Below are positions 9,119 through 17,378 of a stretch of DNA of 64,000 bases, in pieces. This DNA is from Chryseobacterium sp. StRB126 (GTDB lineage: Bacteria > Bacteroidota > Bacteroidia > Flavobacteriales > Weeksellaceae): NCBI RefSeq assembly GCF_000829375.1, contig NZ_AP014624.1, forward strand, positions 310,001 through 374,000. Reading direction: 5' to 3'. Position numbers and translations under genes: made by a program. The first letter of the stretch is position 1. Every line of letters starts with the position of its first letter. The notes under the pieces were generated by a model. The model was not told the origin of the DNA. It did not search any database and saw only the letters and a program-made list of their open reading frames with translations.

Positions 9119-9787
9119 TTGCCGTCATCACCAAACTACATCAATCATGTAAGAATACCTGAGAATAACGATTGGGTAATTTTTATACTTATAGGCTGTA
9201 TCTTTTTATATGTTTTTATGATGAACATTATAGAGAGAGATGCCAGTCTTAAAGATTTTCTGCTTCAAAAGTATTTTGATGCAAGCAATAACCTTCCGAG
9301 CTGGATTATTACATCCTGTGTAGTTACGCTTACTTTATCCGTACTGATCTCTCAGTATATTCCAGTAGTTCCTAAGTTTATTGCAGATCTGCAGATTTTG
9401 GGATACCAGCTTAATAAGTTTGGGTATACCCTGCTGGCAGTTATGTTTTTTTATCTGATAAAATCAACATTAGGTTATTTATTTTATCAAAGTATAGGGG
9501 ATGGAAAAAAATGGGCTATTTTTTATTTCACCTCCACCAAGTTCTATTTTATCCTGTCTTTTTTGCTGATAATTTTGTGTATTACCCATTATTACTTCCC
9601 TATAGACAGAAATAAAATCTTCCTATATTATTTCTTCTTCTTTTCTTTTGTATTCATTTTCAAAGTTTTTTTCTATTTATTTCACAAGAACAAGATTCTT
9701 CCGGAGAAATGGTATTATAAATTTTTGTATATTTGCACGCTCCAAATCGCACCATTATTACTGCTTTGGAAGTTGTTATTTTTTTAA
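9119..9787 (+). CDS. DUF4271-family integral membrane protein
   Basis: A 222-residue membrane protein of unknown function found in Bacteroidota. It has about six hydrophobic helices, a soluble stretch RDASLKDFLLQKYFDASN after the first, and an aromatic-rich C-terminal half. The start is TTG at 9119, since an in-frame TAA precedes it by two codons and no ATG occurs before the first helix. hemD begins 11 bases after its stop, so the two are probably cotranscribed. A role near tetrapyrrole or envelope metabolism is only guilt by association. Confidence 0.78.
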   Translation: MPSSPNYINHVRIPENNDWVIFILIGCIFLYVFMMNIIERDASLKDFLLQKYFDASNNLPSWIITSCVVTLTLSVLISQYIPVVPKFIADLQILGYQLNKFGYTLLAVMFFYLIKSTLGYLFYQSIGDGKKWAIFYFTSTKFYFILSFLLIILCITHYYFPIDRNKIFLYYFFFFSFVFIFKVFFYLFHKNKILPEKWYYKFLYICTLQIAPLLLLWKLLFF

Positions 9788-9798
9788 TAAAGTCAAAG

Positions 9799-10539
9799 AT
9801 GAGAATAAAGTCTATATTGGTTTCTCAACCAGCGCCTAGTGAGTCTTCTCCATATCTGGATATAGCGAAGAAGGAAAAAATAAAGATTGATTTCCGTCCA
9901 TTTATCCACGTCGAAGGGGTTGACAATAAAGAGCTCAGAACTCAGAAAATAGATCTGACGCAATATACCGGTATCATTTTTACCAGTAAAAATGCTATTG
10001 ACCATTATTTCAGACTTGCAGAAGAATTGCGTTTTGCAGTTCCAGATACAATGAGATACATCTGCCAGTCGGAAGCAATTGCCAATTATCTTCAGAAGCA
10101 CATTGTGTATAGAAAAAGAAAGATTAGCTTTGGGGAGAAAAACTTCTCAGATCTACTTCCTCTGTTCAAGAAGTTTCCTACTGAAAAATATCTGTTGCCA
10201 TCTTCAGATGTTTTAAGTCCGGATATTGTAAAAACTTTGGATTCTGCAAATATTGAATGGACAAGAGCAATTATGTACCGTACTGTATGTAGTGACCTGA
10301 CAGATATCAACATTCAAGATTATGATATGTTGATTTTCTTCAGCCCACAAGGAATCAAATCTCTGCAACAGAATTTCCCTGGCTTCAAACAGGATGAAAC
10401 AAAGATCGGAGTTTTCGGAAACACTACTTTGGCTGCAGCGGAAGAAGCGGGATTAAAAGTAGATCTAATGGCTCCTACAAAGGAAACACCTTCTATGACT
10501 ATGGCCCTAGAAAAATATATTAAAGCGCTACACAAATAG
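9799..10539 (+). CDS. hemD: uroporphyrinogen-III synthase
   Basis: Closes hydroxymethylbilane to uroporphyrinogen III in haem and sirohaem synthesis. The 246-residue product begins at the ATG at 9799 (MRIKSILVSQPAP); the longer in-frame extension upstream overlaps the preceding gene and is not family-like. HemD sequences are divergent, but several blocks are clear: GIIFTSKNAIDHYF, YLLPSSDVLSPD, YRTVCSDL, DMLIFFSPQGIKS and IGVFGNTTLAAAEEAGL. A TATATTTG box at 9728-9735 inside the previous gene could add an internal promoter. It is followed by a strong terminator. Confidence 0.9.
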   Translation: MRIKSILVSQPAPSESSPYLDIAKKEKIKIDFRPFIHVEGVDNKELRTQKIDLTQYTGIIFTSKNAIDHYFRLAEELRFAVPDTMRYICQSEAIANYLQKHIVYRKRKISFGEKNFSDLLPLFKKFPTEKYLLPSSDVLSPDIVKTLDSANIEWTRAIMYRTVCSDLTDINIQDYDMLIFFSPQGIKSLQQNFPGFKQDETKIGVFGNTTLAAAEEAGLKVDLMAPTKETPSMTMALEKYIKALHK

Positions 10540-10565
10540 TCTTTAATACAAAAAAATAAGCTCAA

Positions 10566-10600
10566 CCATCTTTTCAATACAGAAAAGATGGTTTTTTTTT
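10566..10600 (+). terminator. rho-independent terminator of hemD
   Basis: Perfect 10-bp arms CCATCTTTTC (10566-10575) and GAAAAGATGG (10582-10591), a 6-base loop, then nine Ts. Confidence 0.88.
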
Positions 10601-10638
10601 AACTACATTTGAACAAAAATTAACATTACATAGCATGA

Positions 10639-10657
10639 TCTGATAAAGCATATCAGA
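10639..10657. repeat. small palindrome upstream of oligopeptidase B
   Basis: TCTGATA (10639-10645), AAGCA, TATCAGA (10651-10657): 7-bp perfect arms 25 bases before the ptrB ATG. Size and place would suit an operator, but no regulator is assigned. Confidence 0.3.
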
Positions 10658-10681
10658 CTCTGCAAAAAAATAAATATTCTG

Positions 10682-12727
10682 ATGAAAGCTCCACAGGCAA
10701 AAAAAATAGAAAAAATACTAGAAACCCACGGGGACAGAAGAATTGATAATTACTTCTGGCTTAATGAAAGAGAAAATCCGGAAGTTATCCAATATCTTGA
10801 AGAAGAAAATGCTTACGAAGAATTCATCATGAAAGACACCGAAGAACTACAGGAAGAACTCTTCGAAGAAATGAAAGCCCGTTATAAAAAGGACGATGAA
10901 TCCCTTCCCTATTTCTTTAATGAATACTGGTATATTGTACGCTACGAAGAAGGCCAAGAATATCCTATTTTCTGCAGAAAGTATAAAAGTCTGGATAACG
11001 AGGAAGAGATTGTACTTAACGTTAATAGCTTGGCAGAAGGTGAAGATTTCTTCGAGGTAGGAAGCGTTGCGGTAAGCCCTAATAATGAATTGGCTTCTTT
11101 TTCTTCAGACAATGTAGGAAGAAGAATCTACTCTTTAAACTTCAAAAACTTAAAGACCGGAGAAATTCTTCCCGATAAAATTCTGAACACTACAGGAAAG
11201 GCTGTTTGGGCAAATGACAATCAACATGTATTTTACATCAGAAAAGACAAAAGCCTTCGTGCATTCCAGGTTTACAGACACAAACTGGGAACTGATGCTT
11301 CGGAAGACGTTCTGGTCTTCCATGAAGAAGATGACACATTTGATGTAAATGTTTTCAAAACAAAATCCCTGCAATATATTTTCATTGCAAGCTCAAGCAC
11401 CATTTCTGATGAGCATCATTTTATCCCTGCAGATAATGTTTTTGCAGACTGGAAAGTAATTCAGCCAAGAATAGACGACCTTGAATATTCCGTAGAGCAT
11501 TACAAAGATGAATTCTACATTATTACCAATGCTGATGATGCTACGAACTTCAAAATTGCAAAAACTAAGATTGACAATTGTGGTATGGAAAACTGGGTAG
11601 ACGTTATCCCTCACCGTCCTGAAGTTTTATTGGAAGGCTTTGAAATCTTCCAGGATTATCTGGTTCTTGAAGAAAGAGAAAAAGGACTGCTTCAAATCAA
11701 GATTATTGATGAAAAAACTCAAGAGTCTTATTACCTTCCTTTCTCAGATCCAACTTATACAGCTTATATCGGAATTAATCTGGAATTTGACACCGAAGTT
11801 CTACGCTACGGCTACACTTCCCTTACTCAGCCTGGTTCAACATACGAGTACAACATGAAGGACAAAACTACAAAACTTCTGAAACAACAAGAGGTTTTAG
11901 GAGGTAAGTTCTTCCCGGAAAATTATATTTCGGAAAGAATATGGGCAGATTCCAGAGATGGGGAAACAAAAATCCCTATTTCTCTTGTTTACCACAAAGA
12001 CACAAAGAAATCAGCAGATACTCCACTTTTATTATATGGATATGGGAGTTACGGACATACCGTGGATGCCAGCTTTTCAAATGTAAGATTATCTATCCTT
12101 GATCGTGGCTTTATTTACGCCATTGCTCACATCCGTGGTGGTGAATATCTGGGAAGAGAATGGTATGAGGATGGGAAGATGCTGTTCAAGAAAAATACCT
12201 TCTTTGATTTTATTGATGCAGGAAAATATCTGGTTAAGGAAAACTATACTTCATCCAATCATATGTATGCTATGGGAGGAAGTGCCGGAGGTCTTTTGGT
12301 AGGAGCTGTTGTCAACTATGAACCTCAATTATTCAACGGTATTGTAGCACAGGTTCCTTTTGTGGATGTTGTTACTACTATGTTAGATGACACTATTCCA
12401 TTAACAACCGGGGAATATGATGAATGGGGAAATCCTAATGACAAAGAATACTATCATTATATGAAAGGTTATTCTCCTTATGACAATGTAGAAGCCAAAG
12501 ACTATCCACACATTCTTGTCACAACAGGGTTCCATGATTCTCAGGTACAATACTGGGAGCCGGCAAAGTGGACGGCAAAACTTAGAGAACTAAAGACAGA
12601 TAACAACATTCTGATCTTTAAAACAGATATGAGTTCAGGTCATGGAGGTGCAAGTGGAAGATTTGAATCTCTAAAAGAAGATGCACTTGAGTATGCGTTC
12701 TTATTGAAGATAAATGATCATCGATAA
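10682..12727 (+). CDS. ptrB: oligopeptidase B (S9A prolyl-oligopeptidase family)
   Basis: Serine peptidase cleaving short peptides after basic residues. The 681 residues give an N-terminal beta-propeller (about 70-400) and a C-terminal alpha/beta hydrolase. Catalytic Ser534 lies in GGSAGG, Asp619 in GFHDSQVQYWEP and His654 in SGHGGASGR, all at the expected spacing. The N-terminus (DNYFWLNERENPEVIQYLEEEN) is typical of PtrB. No signal peptide, so it is cytoplasmic. The last codons (NDHR) and stop fall inside an AT-rich repeat that introduces the next gene, so the C-terminus may have been slightly altered by insertion. Confidence 0.95.
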   Translation: MKAPQAKKIEKILETHGDRRIDNYFWLNERENPEVIQYLEEENAYEEFIMKDTEELQEELFEEMKARYKKDDESLPYFFNEYWYIVRYEEGQEYPIFCRKYKSLDNEEEIVLNVNSLAEGEDFFEVGSVAVSPNNELASFSSDNVGRRIYSLNFKNLKTGEILPDKILNTTGKAVWANDNQHVFYIRKDKSLRAFQVYRHKLGTDASEDVLVFHEEDDTFDVNVFKTKSLQYIFIASSSTISDEHHFIPADNVFADWKVIQPRIDDLEYSVEHYKDEFYIITNADDATNFKIAKTKIDNCGMENWVDVIPHRPEVLLEGFEIFQDYLVLEEREKGLLQIKIIDEKTQESYYLPFSDPTYTAYIGINLEFDTEVLRYGYTSLTQPGSTYEYNMKDKTTKLLKQQEVLGGKFFPENYISERIWADSRDGETKIPISLVYHKDTKKSADTPLLLYGYGSYGHTVDASFSNVRLSILDRGFIYAIAHIRGGEYLGREWYEDGKMLFKKNTFFDFIDAGKYLVKENYTSSNHMYAMGGSAGGLLVGAVVNYEPQLFNGIVAQVPFVDVVTTMLDDTIPLTTGEYDEWGNPNDKEYYHYMKGYSPYDNVEAKDYPHILVTTGFHDSQVQYWEPAKWTAKLRELKTDNNILIFKTDMSSGHGGASGRFESLKEDALEYAFLLKINDHR

Positions 12728-12739
12728 ATGATAATTGAT
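12723..12739 (+). repeat. left copy of AT-rich inverted repeat flanking the S23 gene
   Basis: GATAAATGATAATTGAT at 12723-12739. Its reverse complement recurs, split by a short insertion, at 13120-13143, so the pair brackets the four-helix-bundle gene. A related tract occurs at 18923-18960. Confidence 0.45.
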
Positions 12740-13114
12740 ATGGATTTCATGAACGACTATAACCAGATCTTTTCAAAAAGAACTAAAACATTAACAATTA
12801 CAATTATTAATGAGTTGTCTGAAATTCCATATTCCGATAAGATATCAAATATCAGAAAACAAATTTTCAGATCTGTCTCATCAACAGCAAGCAATTACAG
12901 AGCAATGTGCCGGGCACGGTCCACAAAAGAAAAATACTCTAAGATATGTATTGTTGTGGAAGAAGCCGATGAAACCTTATTTTGGCTGGAATTAATAGAT
13001 GAACTTCATTTACTTAAAAAAGATAAAATGGAATACCTTATTAATGAAGCCAGTGAAATTTTAAAAGCAACTTCAGCCTATAAAAAGAAACTAGGAGAAG
13101 AACTTAAACGTTAA
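12740..13114 (+). CDS. four-helix bundle protein (S23 / intervening-sequence protein family)
   Basis: Small (about 125 residues) all-helical protein of the TIGR02436-like family, first seen as products of 23S rRNA intervening sequences but common as stand-alone genes in Bacteroidota; molecular function is not established. Seen: IIRK-like IRKQIFRSVSSTASNYRAMC, then ARSTKEKYSKICIVVEEADE and LFWLELIDE, a typical helix pattern. ATGs at 12728, 12740 and 12749 are possible; 12728 is directly after the ptrB stop and inside the repeat, so 12740 is preferred. It is inserted between ptrB and a conserved small gene and flanked by inverted repeats. Confidence 0.85.
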   Translation: MDFMNDYNQIFSKRTKTLTITIINELSEIPYSDKISNIRKQIFRSVSSTASNYRAMCRARSTKEKYSKICIVVEEADETLFWLELIDELHLLKKDKMEYLINEASEILKATSAYKKKLGEELKR

Positions 13115-13119
13115 ACAAC

Positions 13120-13147
13120 ATCAATTATCAATCATCATTTATCAATT
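13120..13147 (-). repeat. right copy of AT-rich inverted repeat flanking the S23 gene
   Basis: ATCAATTATCA (13120-13130) and TCATTTATC (13135-13143) together form the reverse complement of the left copy with a few extra bases. The tract then continues ATCAATTAT up to the next ATG at 13150. Confidence 0.45.
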
Positions 13148-13149
13148 AT

Positions 13150-13488
13150 ATGAACGAGTCCGAATATTGGAAAAAAATAGAACAGTTCTTCGAAGATAAT
13201 TTCGAGACTGAGAAGAACCCACCTATTGAGACTTTACTGTTTTTAATAGGGCTACAGGAACTTGGCAGCGGGCAGCAGAAATACACAAAAGAAGACAAAG
13301 TAAATCTCATCCATATTGCTGTTTGCAGGTTGCTTGAGCCTTTTGGATATTACAAATTTACGCACTATGAAGATGGGTGGCCACAGTTTGAAAAATTGGA
13401 AGATCTTCCGGAGTTAAAACCTAATGAGCAGACCTTGCTTATGAAAAAGGCGATTATCCAATACTTTCAGGAAGAGGAGCTGATTTAA
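13150..13488 (+). CDS. conserved hypothetical cytoplasmic protein
   Basis: 112 residues, acidic, with no signal peptide or membrane segment. The sequence is helical and ordered (PIETLLFLIGLQELG, then HIAVCRLLEPFGYYKF and a DGWPQFEKLEDLP stretch). I do not recognise the family with certainty. It starts 35 bases after the S23 gene and ends at a good terminator. Its original neighbour was probably ptrB before the S23 gene was inserted. Confidence 0.75.
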   Translation: MNESEYWKKIEQFFEDNFETEKNPPIETLLFLIGLQELGSGQQKYTKEDKVNLIHIAVCRLLEPFGYYKFTHYEDGWPQFEKLEDLPELKPNEQTLLMKKAIIQYFQEEELI

Positions 13489-13574
13489 ATCCAAAAATGC
13501 AGTCGTTTAGAAATTTGACAATGAAACCATACCATCATTGCCAAAACCCAGCTAAAACACAGCATCCTTTATAC

Positions 13575-13612
13575 AAATAGAGACAAGTCAAAAACTTGTC
13601 TCTATTTTTTTT
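13575..13612 (+). terminator. rho-independent terminator
   Basis: 14-bp perfect arms AAATAGAGACAAGT (13575-13588) and its complement (13594-13607), a 5-base loop, and a T run to 13612. Ends the ptrB-S23-hypothetical unit. Confidence 0.88.
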
Positions 13613-14034
13613 AAACAAGAACAACATCATCGTTTAAAAAAAATTTAAATTGTTTTATTTTTGATTAATTTTTTAAACAATTTCATTCCCAAGCCCTTAC
13701 AAATATTTTTACGAATTACTTATTCATATTTTATAAATATTCAGGATTTGCTAGGCATATTCCGTATTAGAGTTGTAATTTAGAGGCTTCCAGACCACAT
13801 TCTTTTGACCTGCTACTATGGTCAATTTCCCTCAGAATACTATGGTCAATTCTTCAGACTTACACTTTATGTATAGTACTGAAAAAAGACACAGCCAAAT
13901 GATTACCCCGACTCACCATGAGCCGGGCAGGATAAAAATTTGAAAAAACAGAAAAAATTAATGACTGAAGAACTATGTATTTCAAAAAAATTCTTCTGAA
14001 TAAGACAGATTACAATTTAAATAGAAATCAAACC
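13613..14034. other. intergenic region upstream of the C1q-like cluster
   Basis: About 420 bases without a supported gene. The first half is very AT-rich. From about 13790 base composition rises and a 14-bp direct repeat occurs twice (13814 and 13838). No tRNA, RNA motif or exact TAnnTTTG box was recognised; a near match (TAAAAATTTG) occurs at about 13933-13942. Confidence 0.5.
13814..13851 (+). promoter_or_regulatory. 14-bp direct repeat pair, possible operator
   Basis: TACTATGGTCAATT occurs at 13814-13827 and again at 13838-13851, a 24-base period. It lies about 185 bases before the first of three coregulated secreted paralogues. The spacing suits a dimeric regulator binding one DNA face. 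No regulator is identified. Confidence 0.4.
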
Positions 14035-14922
14035 ATGAAAAAAATTAGCACTTCTTTAATGTTGCTCATTGTCAGTATGGCCTTTTCACAAGTAGGTATT
14101 TCGAAAAACCCAACGGTCGAAATCCACAACAAGGCCATTTTACAGGTAGACGGAAAATATGAAGGAAAAAATTACGGGATGATGCTTCCTGAAGTATCAG
14201 CACCGGAGAACCTTCCATTATATAACACCACTACCCCAGATTCTGAGATGACAGGAATGATGATGTTCGAAAAAACGCATGCTACATTTTATTCCTATGA
14301 CGGAGAAAAATGGAACAATGAGCCTACCGCCGCCGAATTCAAAATGAAACAATCCAGATTTTTATCCAATGCAGATGAAGAGACCAGTGTTGTATGTATA
14401 CTTCTTGGATGTGGAAGACATGTAGGATTGGGTTTCAGCGCTCCTGTTGACGGGAAACAATCCTATAATAGTCTTAATATAACAAGGGAAACTGCAGTAG
14501 TGGCAGGAGGAGGTCTTTACGGAGACAAAAGCTTTGACAATGCCAAATTCATCATTAATGAACCGGGTGTTTATGACATTTACCTGAATGTCCCTTCTAA
14601 AACAGGAGGAGCCGTATCCCTGACAAGTGGTCCTCAATATCAGCTGAGAGCCTACCTGAAACAAAGTAATGGAAGCTACAATGAAGTAAAACTTACCACA
14701 TTCTTCCCTGATTATTATGGTATTCTGGGAATTGGCGGGGACACCAATACAGCAGCTTTCACCACTACAAGAATCCGCTTGAATCCTGGAGATTATATTG
14801 TATCAAGAATACATTCCCCATTGGCAACAGTATCTGTAGTGGTTACTCTTACGGCTGCCACCAGTACCAATATCGCCAAATACTATCCAAGAGAAATAAT
14901 GTTCACCAAAGTAAGTGATTAA
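14035..14922 (+). CDS. secreted protein with C1q/TNF-like C-terminal region (paralogue 1)
   Basis: First of three tandem paralogues. The ATG at 14035 opens on a signal peptide (MKKISTSLMLLIVSMAFSQ, cleavage after AFS); 20 further in-frame codons upstream lack signal-like character. The N-terminal module (about 20-115) has the flavobacterial surface-protein pattern: VGIS..P, HNKAILQVDGK, GMMLPEV, LPLYNT, TGMMMFEK, YDGEKW. The C-terminal half (about 140-295) has the FIINEPGVYDIYLNV core and a GDYIVSRI element near the end, suggesting a C1q/TNF jelly roll. It contains CILLGCG, absent from the second copy but echoed in the third. Function unknown; a surface adhesin or matrix role is plausible. 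295 residues. Confidence 0.75.
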   Translation: MKKISTSLMLLIVSMAFSQVGISKNPTVEIHNKAILQVDGKYEGKNYGMMLPEVSAPENLPLYNTTTPDSEMTGMMMFEKTHATFYSYDGEKWNNEPTAAEFKMKQSRFLSNADEETSVVCILLGCGRHVGLGFSAPVDGKQSYNSLNITRETAVVAGGGLYGDKSFDNAKFIINEPGVYDIYLNVPSKTGGAVSLTSGPQYQLRAYLKQSNGSYNEVKLTTFFPDYYGILGIGGDTNTAAFTTTRIRLNPGDYIVSRIHSPLATVSVVVTLTAATSTNIAKYYPREIMFTKVSD

Positions 14923-14923
14923 A

Positions 14924-15763
14924 ATGATCAGAAAAACGATTACGCTCCAAGTTTTTATTGTAACAGCAATAAGCACACTGGGATTTGCTCAGGTAAAAAT
15001 GGGTAATAAACCTGAAACAGTTCATCCAAGAGCAGTTTTACAGATAGAGCACAATGCAAAAGGAATTATGCTTCCTGTTGTTGAAAACCATACTGAACTT
15101 CCTAATTACAATGCAGCACATCCGGATCTGTATGAAAACAAACCTGAAGATAATGGTTTGGTATTTTACAACAAGGAGGTTAAAGATGTAGTAAAATATG
15201 ATGGTTACAGATGGATTGCTGCAACAGAGAGAAGTATCAAAAATTATAAAAACGTAAGTATTCTGGGATCCAATTCATCTGATGTATCTGTTGCCAATGT
15301 ATTGGGAATTACAGGACGCCCTACCCTTCCTTTTAATATTTTAAACGATTTTGATAGAAATAATATAAATAATTTAGGGGTTACAGTAAATGCTAATGGA
15401 GAAATTACAATTCCGGCAGATGGTTTTTACAGAATCAATCCATCTATAAAAACAAGCAGTGCCGGAGGACTTTCTGTGGGAAATGCCGCTACCATTGTTT
15501 CGTTACAGGCTCTATATGCCAATGCCTCTGGAGAAGGATGGCAAAAAATTCATGAAAACAGTTTTCTACTTTACGGATTATTGGTAACAGGCGGCAGTTC
15601 AAACTCTGTAAACAATTTTTCCACAACAAAATATCTGCATGCAGGAGACCAGATTCGAATAAGAGCCGGCATTCAGGCTGACACAGGATTAAATGTGGGA
15701 GCTGGTGTAAATTTTAAAATGAATGATAAAGATACTTTTATCTATATAGAAAAATTGAACTAA
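14924..15763 (+). CDS. secreted protein with C1q/TNF-like C-terminal region (paralogue 2)
   Basis: Starts at the ATG 1 base after the previous stop, so translation is probably coupled. 279 residues: signal peptide to about GFAQ (residue 21), then the shared module (AVLQIEHNAKGIMLPVVEN, ELPNYNAAHPD, NGLVFYNKEVKDVVKYDGYRW). The C-terminal part carries GEITIPADGFYRINPSIK and HAGDQIRIRAGI, and ends DTFIYIEKLN, matching the strand order of C1q-like jelly rolls. It lacks the Cys-containing CILxGCG block of its neighbours. No membrane anchor or type IX sorting signal is visible. Confidence 0.75.
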   Translation: MIRKTITLQVFIVTAISTLGFAQVKMGNKPETVHPRAVLQIEHNAKGIMLPVVENHTELPNYNAAHPDLYENKPEDNGLVFYNKEVKDVVKYDGYRWIAATERSIKNYKNVSILGSNSSDVSVANVLGITGRPTLPFNILNDFDRNNINNLGVTVNANGEITIPADGFYRINPSIKTSSAGGLSVGNAATIVSLQALYANASGEGWQKIHENSFLLYGLLVTGGSSNSVNNFSTTKYLHAGDQIRIRAGIQADTGLNVGAGVNFKMNDKDTFIYIEKLN

Positions 15764-15764
15764 A

Positions 15765-16592
15765 ATGAGAAAGAAAATATATATCGCAGCACTTTTAATC
15801 ACAGCCAAGATGGCATTTTCCCAGGTTATCATTGGTAGTGCATCCAATCCAAGTTCCAATTCCATGTTCAGTGTTGTAAATAAAGAAGATAATTCAGCAC
15901 AATCTAAAGGTATAATGATCCCCACGGTAAACAATGAAACAGAATTACCCTTGTACAATGCCAGTCAATCTAATCGTTTTGACAAGGATCCTTCTATGCA
16001 GGGTATGATTATGTACAGAAAAGACATTCAAAGAGTGGTAGTATATGATGGCGATATATGGAAGCCTACTTTTTATGAAAGTGGAGGAAGAACAACCCGT
16101 GCCAGCATGAATCCGAGCACCGCTGAAAGTGACTTTCCAACTGTAGGATGTATTCTTATCGGATGTGGACAAAAAGATGTTCCTTTTGGATTCTATAATA
16201 ACACATTGGATGGAGATAAGCTTGGTATTATTGATCCTCAGGGAGCGGTAAACAGCGACTTCAACAATTTCACATTCAAGGAATCCGGATTTTATAAGAT
16301 TCTTATCAGTTTAAAAGTAAAAACTTCAGGTATCCATGTGAGCCCACCCGTGATTTCGTTCAGGGCTTTAAAAAATGGAGCGATCCTTGCCCGAAATGAT
16401 ATTCCTTTAAATGAAGCGATCCTGATTACAGCTGGGGCCAACAGAGTGGGAACGATGGAGTTCTTAGCCATGTTCGACAAAGGAGATAAACTTAAAGTTC
16501 AGGTTTCTGGAGGGGTTTCTATCCTGACGGTTGCCGATGTCTACAAAATTGTCCCAACAGACGGAACTTTTATCAGCATAGAAAAACTATAA
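15765..16592 (+). CDS. secreted protein with C1q/TNF-like C-terminal region (paralogue 3)
   Basis: Begins 1 base after paralogue 2. 275 residues: signal peptide ending MAFSQ (about residue 20), the shared module (SKGIMIPTVNNETELPLYN, GMIMYRKDIQRVVVYDG, IWKP), a CILIGCGQ block like paralogue 1, then NFTFKESGFYKILISLKVK, AMFDKGDKLKVQVSGG and the terminal TFISIEKL. The ESGxY...GDxL...FISIEKL order is what suggests a C1q/TNF fold. Each copy differs strongly at residue level, so the duplication is old. Ends at a terminator. Confidence 0.75.
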   Translation: MRKKIYIAALLITAKMAFSQVIIGSASNPSSNSMFSVVNKEDNSAQSKGIMIPTVNNETELPLYNASQSNRFDKDPSMQGMIMYRKDIQRVVVYDGDIWKPTFYESGGRTTRASMNPSTAESDFPTVGCILIGCGQKDVPFGFYNNTLDGDKLGIIDPQGAVNSDFNNFTFKESGFYKILISLKVKTSGIHVSPPVISFRALKNGAILARNDIPLNEAILITAGANRVGTMEFLAMFDKGDKLKVQVSGGVSILTVADVYKIVPTDGTFISIEKL

Positions 16593-16633
16593 GTCTGAAA
16601 TAACACAAAACATTTTTTATTCCATATTTCATT

Positions 16634-16672
16634 AAATCGGGTACTTCAATTGAGGCACCCGATTTTCATTTT
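16634..16672 (+). terminator. rho-independent terminator of the C1q-like operon
   Basis: 9-bp outer arms AAATCGGGT (16634-16642) and ACCCGATTT (16657-16665), with an inner stem and AATT loop, followed by a T-rich tract. Confidence 0.8.
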
Positions 16673-16691
16673 TTATAAAAGTAAGAATCTA

Positions 16692-17177
16692 TTATTCAAT
16701 AATTTCCTTAAGCTGGCTGAGCCCCATTTTAAAGCCTTCTTCAAATCCCATATCCAGCATTTTCCTCATTACTTCTTCAGATTGGTAGTGAATATTAACC
16801 GTTACCTTGGTACCTTCTTCTACTCCAGTAAAACCGATCAGCCATTTTGATCTTGGGCCATCCTCGTTAACCTCTCCCTTTTCATTGCAGAAGGCACTCG
16901 TCCAATCAAAACTTCTATGTTCTATGATTTCTCCGTATTGGGATTGAGAATATCCTTTTTCACCATTCGGACCTACCATAGCATACAGCCAGATTCCGCC
17001 TTCTTTAAAATCCTGTTTTACCGTTTCAGATTTCCAGGGTCTCGGCCCCCACCACTGATCCAATAATTCGGATTGGGTAAAATAGTTCCACACTTTCGAA
17101 ACATCAGCCTTGTAAATAACCATTACATAGACGCTTTTCGAATCAAAGTCTTTGTTGAAAATGATATTAGATTCCAT
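16692..17177 (-). CDS. SRPBCC (AHSA1-like) domain protein
   Basis: 161-residue cytoplasmic protein with the START/Bet v1-like fold of the AHSA1 group. Markers are VWNYFTQSELLDQWWGPRPW near the N-terminus, the strand KWLIGFTGVEEGTKVTVNIHY, and the closing helix GFEEGFKMGLSQLKEII. Such proteins bind hydrophobic ligands or act as chaperone cofactors; no specific ligand can be read here. It stands alone on the minus strand between the C1q-like cluster and a two-component system. Confidence 0.85.
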   Translation of the reverse strand: MESNIIFNKDFDSKSVYVMVIYKADVSKVWNYFTQSELLDQWWGPRPWKSETVKQDFKEGGIWLYAMVGPNGEKGYSQSQYGEIIEHRSFDWTSAFCNEKGEVNEDGPRSKWLIGFTGVEEGTKVTVNIHYQSEEVMRKMLDMGFEEGFKMGLSQLKEIIE

Positions 17178-17378
17178 AAAGTAATAATTTTGATTAAAGT
17201 TAGCTCTTTATTTACAGAAAGGACTTTTCCTATGACAAGTAAACAATAATTCATAAATAATTGTTAAAAAACAGTCTTTTAAGAAAAAAAACATAATTTT
17301 TTGGCTCGTTTTTTGTTTACGTAGTCTTAAAACAATTAATTTTAACATTCATTTTTCCAAAACATATATAATTAAATA

